In this document: positions 1 to 6,757 of the stretch, in pieces | Position numbering within the stretch: position 1 is the first letter of the stretch | Layout: each line of letters begins with the position of its first letter | Source: Nitrososphaerota archaeon | GTDB taxonomy: Archaea; Thermoproteota; Nitrososphaeria; Nitrososphaerales; CADDZS01 | Assembly: GCA_027886795.1 (NCBI GenBank) | Contig: JAPCJU010000017.1 | Coordinates: forward strand, 1 to 12,346 | DNA length: 12,346 nucleotides | Direction: 5' to 3' | Notes under the pieces: generated by a model | What the model was told of the DNA's origin: nothing | The model's database searches: none | The model's input: the letters and a program-made list of their open reading frames with translations, nothing else | Translations under genes and position numbers: made by a program

Positions 1-60
1 CACGTGATCTTTCCTTTCTTTGTTGAGGACTCCATCTCTGTCAAGAAAAACTGCTCTCAA
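1..60 (-). CDS. gmhB: D-glycero-D-manno-heptose 1,7-bisphosphate phosphatase, N-terminus only (cut by window edge)
   Basis: Read on the minus strand from a TTG at 60-58, the frame stays open to base 1 and gives 20 residues beginning MRAVFLDRDGVLN. This is the HAD-superfamily motif I (DxD, here the two Asp of LDRDG) in the form typical of GmhB/HisB-type phosphatases, at the extreme N-terminus as in that family. GmhB removes the C7 phosphate from heptose 1,7-bisphosphate in the cytoplasm. The call is strengthened by the HddA-like kinase and HddC-like guanylyltransferase further along, which act just before and just after GmhB in the GDP-heptose pathway. The rest of the gene lies outside the window. 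It is divergent from the SDR gene across a gap of about 154 bp. A weak AT-rich element at about 84-92 sits roughly 28 nt upstream. A histidinol-phosphatase-like HAD protein is the alternative. Confidence 0.72.
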   Translation of the reverse strand, partial: MRAVFLDRDGVLNKERKDHV

Positions 61-181
61 ATGAAAATCAGCCTTGTTTTAGATGATTATGAAAACGACA
101 GACAGCGCGTCGAAATGAATCGAAGAATTCCAAGTTCTCATGATTCGCTTTTTCTATCTAATACCTGTTGTATAGATTACG

Positions 182-188
182 TATATAT
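182..188 (+). promoter_or_regulatory. TATA box of the SDR gene
   Basis: TATATAT lies in the 154-bp divergent gap, centred about 30 nt upstream of the ATG at 215. An archaeal TATA box directs initiation about 26-27 nt downstream of its centre, so the transcript would begin at about 211-215 with almost no leader. No Shine-Dalgarno motif precedes the ATG, which agrees with leaderless translation. Confidence 0.55.
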
Positions 189-214
189 GGAGAGCGAGAA
201 TCGAGCTTTAACCG

Positions 215-1162
215 ATGAGCTCAAGAATTTTGATTACCGGTGGCGGAGGTTATATCGGTTCCATTCTTTCCAAAAAACTTGTTGACGACGGTCACGATGT
301 TACGGTTCTAGACTCGTTTCTTTATGGGCATGCCACTCTTCTCGATTGCTGTTCCTATGATAACTTCAGAATAGTGCGCGGAGATGTCAGGGACAAGTCC
401 ACGCTTTCAGCGTCAATGAAAAGAGCGGAATACATAATTCATCTCGCCGCACTCGTTGGAGCACCGGTATGCAACAAAGATCCGACAGCAGCTAAAACCG
501 TGAACCTTGATGCCACCAACCTTCTCCTCTCATTACGTGAAAAAGATCAAAAAATTCTTTACCCTTGTACTAACAGCGGCTACGGAATCGGACAGAAGGA
601 CAAATTTTGTACCGAAGAAACTCCGATGAAACCGATTTCACTTTATGGCAGGACAAAGGCTGAAGCTGAAAGTGCCATCCTAGCAAGCGGAAACGCAATC
701 AGTTTCAGGCTCGCAACAGTCTTCGGTGCTTCGCCAAGAATGCGCTTGGATCTGCTGGTAAATGATTTTGTTTACAGAGCATTGATGGATCGCTATGTGG
801 TAGTTTTCGAGGGCAACTTTAAGCGAAATTATCTCCATGTGAGGGATGTAACCGGAGCATTTCTCCACGGCATGGAAAATTTTGAATCCATGAAAAATCA
901 GGTCTACAACGTTGGATTGAGCGACGCAAACCTGTCGAAACTAGAGCTGTGCGCTGAGATCAAGAAACAGTTACCCAACTTTGAATACTCTGAATCTAAC
1001 ACAGGCGAAGACCCGGATAAGCGTGACTACATAGTTTCTAATGAAAAGATTGAGAGAACTGGGTTCAAGCCAAAATATTCTCTCGCAGCCGGAATCAAGG
1101 AATTGATAAAAGCTTACACGATCACGGGCAACCTGACCAACAGAGTCTTCTCGAACGTCTAA
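215..1162 (+). CDS. NAD(P)-dependent nucleotide-sugar epimerase/reductase (extended SDR)
   Basis: This 315-residue protein is an extended short-chain dehydrogenase/reductase. The dinucleotide-binding TGGGGYIG is at residues 8-15, the acidic residue after beta-2 is in VLDS (about 31-34), and the active-site YGRTK gives Tyr144 and Lys148. The catalytic Ser/Thr stretch reads CTNSGYG (118-124). True 4,6-dehydratases carry an Asp/Glu pair or Ser-Glu there; it is absent, which favours an epimerase or ketoreductase over a dehydratase. The ATG at 215 is chosen because it begins directly at the Rossmann strand and has a TATA box 30 nt upstream. The neighbours are gmhB (divergent) and a sugar 3-dehydrase (convergent, 39-bp gap). 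A plausible job is C4/C3/C5 epimerisation or reduction of a GDP-linked keto-heptose. The exact substrate cannot be read from sequence. Confidence 0.85.
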   Translation: MSSRILITGGGGYIGSILSKKLVDDGHDVTVLDSFLYGHATLLDCCSYDNFRIVRGDVRDKSTLSASMKRAEYIIHLAALVGAPVCNKDPTAAKTVNLDATNLLLSLREKDQKILYPCTNSGYGIGQKDKFCTEETPMKPISLYGRTKAEAESAILASGNAISFRLATVFGASPRMRLDLLVNDFVYRALMDRYVVVFEGNFKRNYLHVRDVTGAFLHGMENFESMKNQVYNVGLSDANLSKLELCAEIKKQLPNFEYSESNTGEDPDKRDYIVSNEKIERTGFKPKYSLAAGIKELIKAYTITGNLTNRVFSNV

Positions 1163-1201
1163 AGCAACTAGAAAGGCAAAGGCGTGAACCCTTCTTGATT
1201 C

Positions 1202-2413
1202 TTACTTGACTCCATTGATGAATTCTCGAATGGAATCGATTACGTAAACTCTCTCACTTTCTCCAATTCCTTGGTGATTTGCCCACTCGAAAGAGTTTCG
1301 CATAATCAACCTGGCGTTCGGCAGGTCCCCGACTTTCCTTGCATTCATGAGTTTGAAGACCGGCTGCTCCGTTATGTTTCCTGCGGATATCTGCCTCGTC
1401 TCTATTCCCTTGCGATCCAAAAACTCTATGATTTCTGTTCTGTTAAACGGGGCATCGGGGCGTATTGTAAGCGGGAAGTGATGCCACACGTGGTTGCCCC
1501 TGTTAGTGGTCTTCGGCAAAATGAAAAATTGCTCAAATTTTCGAAGCTCTTCAAGCCAATAGCGAGCATTGCTCTGCCTGATTTTTACGAATCCGTCAAG
1601 TCGCCGAATTTGATGAATTCCAAAAGCCCCTTGGATTTCCGTCGGGCGGAAGTTATACCCCATGTACGCAAACAGGAATCTCTTGTCAATGTACGGATAT
1701 TGGCCGCTGAGATTGTTCTCTTCCTTCAATCCCCGACTCCATCCAAATACCCGCAACGCCTTGGCGAGCTCGTAATAATCCTCGTTGTCCAGCGTTATCA
1801 TTCCACCTTCAATCGTACTAATGATGTGCGAAAAGTAGAAACTGAAAGTCCCGATGTCACCGAAGGACCCACATTTCTTGCTATCGTATTCGCCGCCGTG
1901 AGCGTTGCACGCATCCTCGATTAGCAGCAGATCATTTTTTCTGCCAAATGACATCAATCGATCCATATCACAGGGATTCCCGAGCAAGTGGACGAAAGTG
2001 ACGGCCGAGGTCTTGTCACTGATTGCTTTCTCTGCTTCATCAATTTTCATTGTAAAGGTGTCCAGATCTACATCTACGAAGACTGGTTTTGCCCCAACGT
2101 TAATGATGGGATAAACAGTTGTCGCCCAAGTTACTGCTGGAGTTATGATCTCACTGCCCGGTTCGATGTGTTTAGGCAGAGACGGATTACTCAGAATTAC
2201 ATGCGCAAGTAAATTAGCAGAAGAGCCAGAATTTACCATCAATGCATATTTGGTTCCAATGTAGTTCGCCCACTCGTCTTCGAATCTTTTCACCTTCTCC
2301 CCGAGGGTTACCTTCCTAGACCTCAGAGTACTGATCACCTCATTGATTTCCTCTTCACCATAGGATGGAATCGCGAGAGGTACTTTGTATCTCGAATACT
2401 CTTTCTCGGACAT
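1202..2413 (-). CDS. DegT-fold PLP/PMP sugar 3-dehydrase (ColD/RfbH-like, His replaces the catalytic Lys)
   Basis: This 403-residue DegT/DnrJ/EryC1/StrS-fold protein carries the cofactor Asp in LIEDAC (Asp167) but reads SFYFSHIISTIEGG where aminotransferases have SF(Y/H)PxK. His196 (codon CAC at 1828-1826) therefore replaces the Schiff-base lysine. That swap is the hallmark of the 3-dehydrases ColD and E1/RfbH, which use PMP to remove the C3 hydroxyl of a 4-keto-6-deoxy sugar nucleotide. The second half resembles RfbH (YMGYNFRPTEIQGA, and AGNITEQP near the C-terminus). However, no cysteine remains after about residue 181, so the RfbH [2Fe-2S] cluster is missing, as in ColD. ATG at 2413 is preferred over TTG at 2422 because the TATA box at 2437-2444 is centred about 27 nt upstream of the ATG. 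It shares that promoter with the radical SAM gene. Alternative: a DegT aminotransferase, which would have lost its lysine. Confidence 0.85.
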   Translation of the reverse strand: MSEKEYSRYKVPLAIPSYGEEEINEVISTLRSRKVTLGEKVKRFEDEWANYIGTKYALMVNSGSSANLLAHVILSNPSLPKHIEPGSEIITPAVTWATTVYPIINVGAKPVFVDVDLDTFTMKIDEAEKAISDKTSAVTFVHLLGNPCDMDRLMSFGRKNDLLLIEDACNAHGGEYDSKKCGSFGDIGTFSFYFSHIISTIEGGMITLDNEDYYELAKALRVFGWSRGLKEENNLSGQYPYIDKRFLFAYMGYNFRPTEIQGAFGIHQIRRLDGFVKIRQSNARYWLEELRKFEQFFILPKTTNRGNHVWHHFPLTIRPDAPFNRTEIIEFLDRKGIETRQISAGNITEQPVFKLMNARKVGDLPNARLIMRNSFEWANHQGIGESERVYVIDSIREFINGVK

Positions 2414-2436
2414 CTCAGTCAATTGTTGGAAAAAAA

Positions 2437-2451
2437 TTATATATGTATATT
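2437..2451. promoter_or_regulatory. Shared divergent TATA element
   Basis: TTATATATGTATATT sits almost exactly midway between the ATG at 2413 (minus) and the TTG at 2474 (plus), about 30 nt from each. Read leftwards, ATATATAA is centred about 27 nt from the ATG. Read rightwards, GTATATTC is centred about 26 nt from the TTG. Both genes could thus start from overlapping TATA boxes as leaderless messages. The position also rules against the longer upstream TTG starts at 2422 and 2423, which would lie upstream of the predicted transcription start sites. Confidence 0.55.
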
Positions 2452-2473
2452 CGGCCTGATTGATTGTTTCTTT

Positions 2474-3949
2474 TTGCGATCTGCTGATATTGTTTTAGTT
2501 AATCCAGGGGGTCACGAGCGAATATACCAGGCCCTTTCCTCAAATTTGACGGCTGTGGAGCCCCCGGTATGGGCGGGTCTTATGGCTACTTTCCTTAGGA
2601 ATCGTGGTTTTTCTGTCAAGATACTAGATGCGAATGCAAACCACATGTCGCATGAAGAAACTGCAGATGAAATTATCCGATTGAATCCTGTTCTAACGGC
2701 GATGGTTATCTACGGACATCAACCCTCAGCCTCGACTCAGACTATGCCCGGGGCAAGAGCGATTAGCAAGGTAATGAAACAAAAAGCGTCGGACATGAAA
2801 ATTATAATGGTTGGTGGCCATGTTAGTGCGTTGCCCGAACGTACACTCCGGGAGGAACCTATTGATTTCACAGCGACAGGCGAAGGTATCCACACGCTCG
2901 CGAAATTGATAGATGTTTTGAAATCAGGGAGCTCAAATGACCTAGCCGAAGTGCCTGGTCTCCTTTATTGGGAAAATGGTGAGATCAAGAAGGGCGAACT
3001 GGATAAACTCATGCAAAATCTCGACAAAGAGATTCCGGGGCTCGCTTGGGATCTCCTTGACATGAAAAAATATCGGGCTCACAACTGGCATTGTTTCGGT
3101 TTTACCGATGAGCGCGAGCCCTATGCTTCCTTGTATACCACCTTGGGATGTACTTTCAAGTGCACATTTTGCTGCATAAATTCACCTTTCGGAGGGCCGA
3201 GCTATAGGATGAGGAGTCCCGCGAATGTCGTAGAAGAAATTGAATTGCTCGTTCAGAAATATGGCGTTAAAAATATCAAGATAGCCGACGAGATGTTTGT
3301 GTTAAACGTCAAGCATGTTTCTGACATTTGTGATATGTTGATTGAACGAAATCTCGATTTGAACATCTGGGCTTACGCAAGGGTTGATACCGTCAAAAGG
3401 GAAGGCTTGCTTGAAAAGATGAAGAAAGCCGGATTCAATTGGCTCGCTCTTGGGATCGAGTCAGGGAGCGCGAATATCAGAGATGGTGTCTCAAAGTCTT
3501 TTGGGCAAGATCAGATCTATCAGTCTGTACAAAGAATAAGGGACGTGGGAATAAATGTCTGCGCAAACTACATTTTCGGGCTTCCCGACGATGACTGGAA
3601 CAGCATGCAGGCAACTCTTGATCTTTCATTGGATCTGAATGCCGAGTATGCGAACTTTTATTCGTGCATGGCTTACCCGGGTTCGCCGTTGTATGAAGAT
3701 GCCCTAAAGCAAGGGTTAGAACTTCCGAAGAGTTGGTCGGGATATTCGCAACATTCTGAAGATGCTCTTCCACTTCCGACAAAGCATCTGTCTGGGAAAG
3801 AAGTCCTAAGCTTTAGGGACAAAGCCTTTGATGTTTATTTCAATAATCCGAAATATCTTGTGATGATGGAAAAGAAATTTGGGAGTGAATCAGTCGATCA
3901 TGTGAAACAAATGACTGCAATCAGGCTCGTCAGACGAAGCGCCTCTTGA
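2474..3949 (+). CDS. B12-binding-domain radical SAM enzyme
   Basis: From TTG 2474 this is a 491-residue protein. The N-terminal part (about 5-150) is a cobalamin-binding-type domain with IVLVNPGG, AVEPPVWAGLMATFLR and VGGHVSALPE. The radical SAM core follows, with the cluster motif CTFKCTFC (Cys226, Cys230, Cys233), the downstream ADEMF strand, and LALGIESGS and ANYIFGLPDD near the S-adenosylmethionine site. This architecture matches the large BchE/HpnP-like class, many of which are methyltransferases or make unusual ring and C-C changes. The specific reaction is not predictable. The longer TTG start at 2423 is rejected because the TATA element falls inside that extension and family members begin at the IVLVNP strand. 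Its divergent partner is the sugar 3-dehydrase, suggesting that both serve the same product. Plausible roles are C-methylation of a sugar or modification of a lipid carrier. Confidence 0.85.
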   Translation: MRSADIVLVNPGGHERIYQALSSNLTAVEPPVWAGLMATFLRNRGFSVKILDANANHMSHEETADEIIRLNPVLTAMVIYGHQPSASTQTMPGARAISKVMKQKASDMKIIMVGGHVSALPERTLREEPIDFTATGEGIHTLAKLIDVLKSGSSNDLAEVPGLLYWENGEIKKGELDKLMQNLDKEIPGLAWDLLDMKKYRAHNWHCFGFTDEREPYASLYTTLGCTFKCTFCCINSPFGGPSYRMRSPANVVEEIELLVQKYGVKNIKIADEMFVLNVKHVSDICDMLIERNLDLNIWAYARVDTVKREGLLEKMKKAGFNWLALGIESGSANIRDGVSKSFGQDQIYQSVQRIRDVGINVCANYIFGLPDDDWNSMQATLDLSLDLNAEYANFYSCMAYPGSPLYEDALKQGLELPKSWSGYSQHSEDALPLPTKHLSGKEVLSFRDKAFDVYFNNPKYLVMMEKKFGSESVDHVKQMTAIRLVRRSAS

Positions 3950-3952
3950 AAA

Positions 3953-3988
3953 AAATTGCCCGGAAATTGCCCCATCACCCGAAGGGGC
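3953..3988 (+). repeat. Short direct repeat plus small hairpin in the gap before hddA
   Basis: The 54-bp gap after the radical SAM stop contains AAATTGCCC twice, at 3953-3961 and 3964-3972, so the copies are offset by 11 bp (about one helical turn). GCCCC at 3969-3973 can also pair with GGGGC at 3984-3988 around a 10-nt loop. No convincing TATA box is placed for the TTG at 4004, so hddA is probably read through from the radical SAM gene. The repeat could be an operator or chance. Confidence 0.25.
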
Positions 3989-4003
3989 TGGCGTAGACTA
4001 TGA

Positions 4004-4987
4004 TTGATTATCAGTAAGACTCCGATCAGAATCTCACTTGGTGCAGGAGGAACAGACCTCCCGGGTTTCTATTCTAAATTTGGGGCGCGGTTTGCTACAT
4101 CCTCAGGATCAAAATTTACTTACGTAATTGTAAATCAACACCCTGAGAAGATCGTCTGGATGGGAATGAACAAGGCGGAAAGAGTTGACACCCCGGAGGA
4201 GCTGCAACATAACATTGTAGGCAAAGTCCTAGCCTTGCTGGATATCAGAAAGAATGTCGAGATAGTGTCGATGTCCGACGTTCTTCCGAATAGCGGGTTA
4301 GGGACGTCTAGCAGCTTCGTGGTGGGGCTACTCAACGCTTTGCATTCATACAAGGGCGAGTACCTGTGGCCGCAAGAAATCGCAGAGGAGGCTTGCTATA
4401 TTGAACAAGAACTCTTGAGTGAACAAACAGGAAAGCAGGACCAGTACGCTGCCGCTCTAGGCGGAATAATCTGGCTTGAGATAGGCCGAGATGGTAAAGT
4501 ATCTTCATCGAGGATGAAGCTCAAGAGCGAGTTTGTTAATGAGCTGAACGATCATTTGGTATTCTTTTACACGGGAATTCAGCGTTCCTCGACTGCCGTG
4601 CATACTTGGCACTCTCATGGCAAAACAGATGAAACGACACTAGGTTACTTGAAGAATATTCAAGAGGTCGCCATCGAAATAAAGGGCGCTCTGGAAAAGC
4701 AGGACATTATGAATTTTGGTAGGCTGCTCGACAGTCATTGGCAATTCAAGAAGCAAATGGCAAACGGCATCTCAAATGATCTAATCGACGATGTGTACCA
4801 AAGAGCGATCGGAGCTGGAGCAATAGGGGGTAACTTGATGGGCGCCGGAGGCGGCGGGCACTTCATATTTGCCTGCCCCGATAGCAGCTCAAAAATTCGC
4901 GTTCGTAAGGAATTGATTCAGGCTGGTCTACAGCCGGTTGATATGAGATTTGAAATGCAGGGATCCACGGTCACGAATATGTCTTGA
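4004..4987 (+). CDS. hddA: D-glycero-alpha-D-manno-heptose 7-phosphate 1-kinase (GHMP family, HddA-like)
   Basis: This 327-residue GHMP-superfamily kinase begins MIISKTPIRISLGAGGTDLP, the characteristic HddA-type N-terminus. It has the ATP-loop motif PNSGLGTSSS at 95-104, the GKQDQYAAALGG segment with the likely catalytic Asp146, and the C-terminal motif 3 GNLMGAGGGGHFIF at about 276-289. Length matches the family. HddA phosphorylates heptose 7-phosphate at C1 in the cytoplasm, using ATP. The TTG at 4004 is chosen because it gives the conserved N-terminus; the ATG at 4000 is in another frame. It follows the radical SAM gene by 54 bp. Its TGA stop (4985-4987) is directly in frame with the following guanylyltransferase, which is unusual (see findings). 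A fucose, GlcNAc or other sugar 1-kinase of the same subfamily is the alternative, but the gmhB and hddC neighbours favour heptose. Confidence 0.83.
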   Translation: MIISKTPIRISLGAGGTDLPGFYSKFGARFATSSGSKFTYVIVNQHPEKIVWMGMNKAERVDTPEELQHNIVGKVLALLDIRKNVEIVSMSDVLPNSGLGTSSSFVVGLLNALHSYKGEYLWPQEIAEEACYIEQELLSEQTGKQDQYAAALGGIIWLEIGRDGKVSSSRMKLKSEFVNELNDHLVFFYTGIQRSSTAVHTWHSHGKTDETTLGYLKNIQEVAIEIKGALEKQDIMNFGRLLDSHWQFKKQMANGISNDLIDDVYQRAIGAGAIGGNLMGAGGGGHFIFACPDSSSKIRVRKELIQAGLQPVDMRFEMQGSTVTNMS

Positions 4988-5005
4988 TTTGTTAAAGCGT
5001 GCGCG

Positions 5006-5719
5006 ATTGAAACGTCCCGATCAGAACTTGTTGCCGTAATACTAGCAGGAGGACTTGGTACAAGGCTGCGTACTATCATCTCAGATCGGCCGAAGCCGAT
5101 GGCCGAGATAGAGGGAGGAAGGCCATTCCTTGACTACCTCGTCAGAAGACTAGTTGACTCCAATTTCTTGAGAATAATTATCTGCGTCTCGTACATGAAG
5201 GAAAGCATAATCAATTATTTCACTAACAGGTACGGCTCTCTAGTTGAGATCGCAGAAGAAAAGGATCCCCTTGGCACGGCAGGCGCCCTAAAGAACATTG
5301 AAAAGATGCTACCGGATTGTTTCGCAGTTTTCAACGGAGACTCGTACATCAGAGTTGACTATGCGGAACTTTTCAAATTCCACCAAGACAATAATTCTGA
5401 CCTCACCATTACGCTTTCAAAGGTTAGTGGCAATAGATATGGCTATGTTAAGTTAAACGGAATGCGGGTTGTCGAATTCGAGAGCGATCCCAAGTATCAT
5501 AATTCCGAACTCGTGAACGCGGGTGTGTATGTATTTCAACGTTCGGTACTTCGCGGTGTGCCCCCGGTTACCAGATTTTCTCTCGAGCGGGAGCTGATAC
5601 CGAATCTGATACGAAATAATGCTAGAGTGATGGGATTCGTCAGCGAGATGGATTTTATCGATATGGGAGTACCAGAATCTTACAACTACTTGAAGAAAAA
5701 TCCTGATCTCCTTAAATGA
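5006..5719 (+). CDS. hddC: D-glycero-D-manno-heptose 1-phosphate guanylyltransferase (HddC-like), start codon abnormal
   Basis: The protein is a sugar-nucleotide transferase of the HddC/RmlA-like family. It has the nucleotide-binding signature VILAGGLGTRLR, then SDRPKPMAEI, the PLGTAGAL segment, the metal-binding FNGDS, and VNAGVYVF toward the C-terminus. HddC transfers GMP from GTP to heptose 1-phosphate, giving GDP-heptose. The signature is coded upstream of the first in-frame ATG (5099), so that ATG cannot be the real start. Between the hddA stop and 5099 the frame holds no ATG, GTG or TTG. The coordinates given use the in-frame ATT at 5006 as a placeholder (237 residues, near family length). 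The whole frame is open from the hddA TGA at 4985. An assembly indel, a non-AUG start or TGA read-through are all possible. A different NDP specificity cannot be excluded. Confidence 0.78.
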   Translation: METSRSELVAVILAGGLGTRLRTIISDRPKPMAEIEGGRPFLDYLVRRLVDSNFLRIIICVSYMKESIINYFTNRYGSLVEIAEEKDPLGTAGALKNIEKMLPDCFAVFNGDSYIRVDYAELFKFHQDNNSDLTITLSKVSGNRYGYVKLNGMRVVEFESDPKYHNSELVNAGVYVFQRSVLRGVPPVTRFSLERELIPNLIRNNARVMGFVSEMDFIDMGVPESYNYLKKNPDLLK

Positions 5720-5731
5720 ATTCCGCGCTAA

Positions 5732-6757
5732 TTATCGAAATCTGAAATTAGCTGCTCGAGCAAACGCATCGGACATTTGCTCACTATAGAGATTATCCAT
5801 CAACTTCGACTCCTTTGGGAAGCTGCTCGCCTTGGCGTAATCTACAGCTTCATTTACTTCGGCCATTAACTCTGATCTTAATTTCTTTACAAGATTCTGG
5901 TCGATTTGTTTACTGTCCTCTAGCTTTTTTATGTAGAGACCGACGGGATCTTTTTTCCAATCTTCCTTTATTTCATCTGCAGATCTGTTGTCGGCTAGTC
6001 CCTCTTTGTGGGGTCTCAGCCTGACTGTTGTAGCATCTATCAATGTCGGTCCTCCGCCTTGCCGCGCTCTCTCGACGGCAAGACGGGCTACTCCGTTTAC
6101 TGCTTCGACGTCTGTGCCGTCGACCCGTTCACCCTTGACTCCGTAGGCAGATGCTCTTTCCGCGACTGTTAGCGTCGACATCCACTCGCTTTGACGGATG
6201 TTTATGGACAAGCCATTATTCTCGCAAACAAACAAGACAGGTGCCTTGTTAACTGCTGCAACATTCATCGCTTCATGAAAGATTCCGTTGCAAGTAGCAC
6301 CGTCACCGAAAAAACAAGCAACTACTTGATTGTTCTTGGAAAGTCGTTGCAATGCCAACGCTGCGCCTACGGCAACTGGAATTCCTGCTGCGACAGTAAC
6401 ACTGGAAAACAAGAATCCGATGCTCTTGTCAGCAATCAGCATTTCTCCGGCCATTCCTTGACACACTCCGGTCTCCTTGCCAAAGATTTCTGCCATGATT
6501 TTTTTGGTATCTCCTCCCCGCGACAGATATCTGCCCATAGTCCTGTGGTTGCTCGTGATGTAGTCATCGTTCCGCAGGGCACCAGAAACTCCCGCCATGA
6601 TTCCTTCGTGACCCATGAGTAAATGAAATCCAAGCTCCAACTCCTTTTGTTGAATGAGCTCCAAAATCTTCTCTTCGAAAATTCTGATCCGCATCATGTC
6701 CCTGAGTAGTTCTATTTTTTCTTTATCTCGCAAACCAGAATTACACCTTCGAGACAA
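5732..6757 (-). CDS. Thiamine-diphosphate-dependent E1 alpha subunit (pyruvate/acetoin dehydrogenase E1-alpha family)
   Basis: This 341-residue protein shows the ThDP motif GDGATCNG starting at 151 and ending in ENN at 179-181, with HEAMNVAAVNKAPVLFV between, as in E1-alpha subunits. The usual GGSMH segment is changed to AGEML (103-107), and the loop normally reading GHS is RLRPHKEG (246-253). With the beta subunit it should form an alpha2beta2 enzyme that decarboxylates a 2-oxo acid and transfers the resulting two-carbon unit. No E2 or E3 gene is present here. The TTG at 6757 is preceded by GAGGAG (6762-6767) and overlaps the beta gene by 17 nt. TTG 6733, just after the beta stop, is the alternative. 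In this sugar locus the likely acceptor is a keto-sugar nucleotide rather than lipoamide; that is inference. The gene converges on hddC with a 12-bp gap. Confidence 0.85.
   Translation of the reverse strand: MSRRCNSGLRDKEKIELLRDMMRIRIFEEKILELIQQKELELGFHLLMGHEGIMAGVSGALRNDDYITSNHRTMGRYLSRGGDTKKIMAEIFGKETGVCQGMAGEMLIADKSIGFLFSSVTVAAGIPVAVGAALALQRLSKNNQVVACFFGDGATCNGIFHEAMNVAAVNKAPVLFVCENNGLSINIRQSEWMSTLTVAERASAYGVKGERVDGTDVEAVNGVARLAVERARQGGGPTLIDATTVRLRPHKEGLADNRSADEIKEDWKKDPVGLYIKKLEDSKQIDQNLVKKLRSELMAEVNEAVDYAKASSFPKESKLMDNLYSEQMSDAFARAANFRFR

Noticed and set aside
4..285. A 93-codon plus-strand frame at the left edge
   Set aside because: It has no recognisable family features, overlaps the start of the clear SDR gene by about 70 bp in another frame, and runs antisense to the gmhB start and through the divergent promoter.
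1271..1924. A 217-codon plus-strand frame opposite the 3-dehydrase
   Set aside because: Its translation shows no domain or motif, and the minus strand encodes a clear DegT-fold protein over the same bases; it is an antisense shadow.
2423..2473. N-terminal extension of the radical SAM protein from TTG 2423
   Set aside because: The 17 extra residues overlap the promoter element and precede the usual family N-terminus.
5099..5719. Starting hddC at the first in-frame ATG
   Set aside because: This would remove the essential LAGGLGTRLR nucleotide-binding signature, which is coded intact and in frame just upstream.
6191..6622. A 143-codon plus-strand frame opposite E1-alpha
   Set aside because: It has no motif and lies fully within the E1-alpha ThDP-binding region on the other strand.
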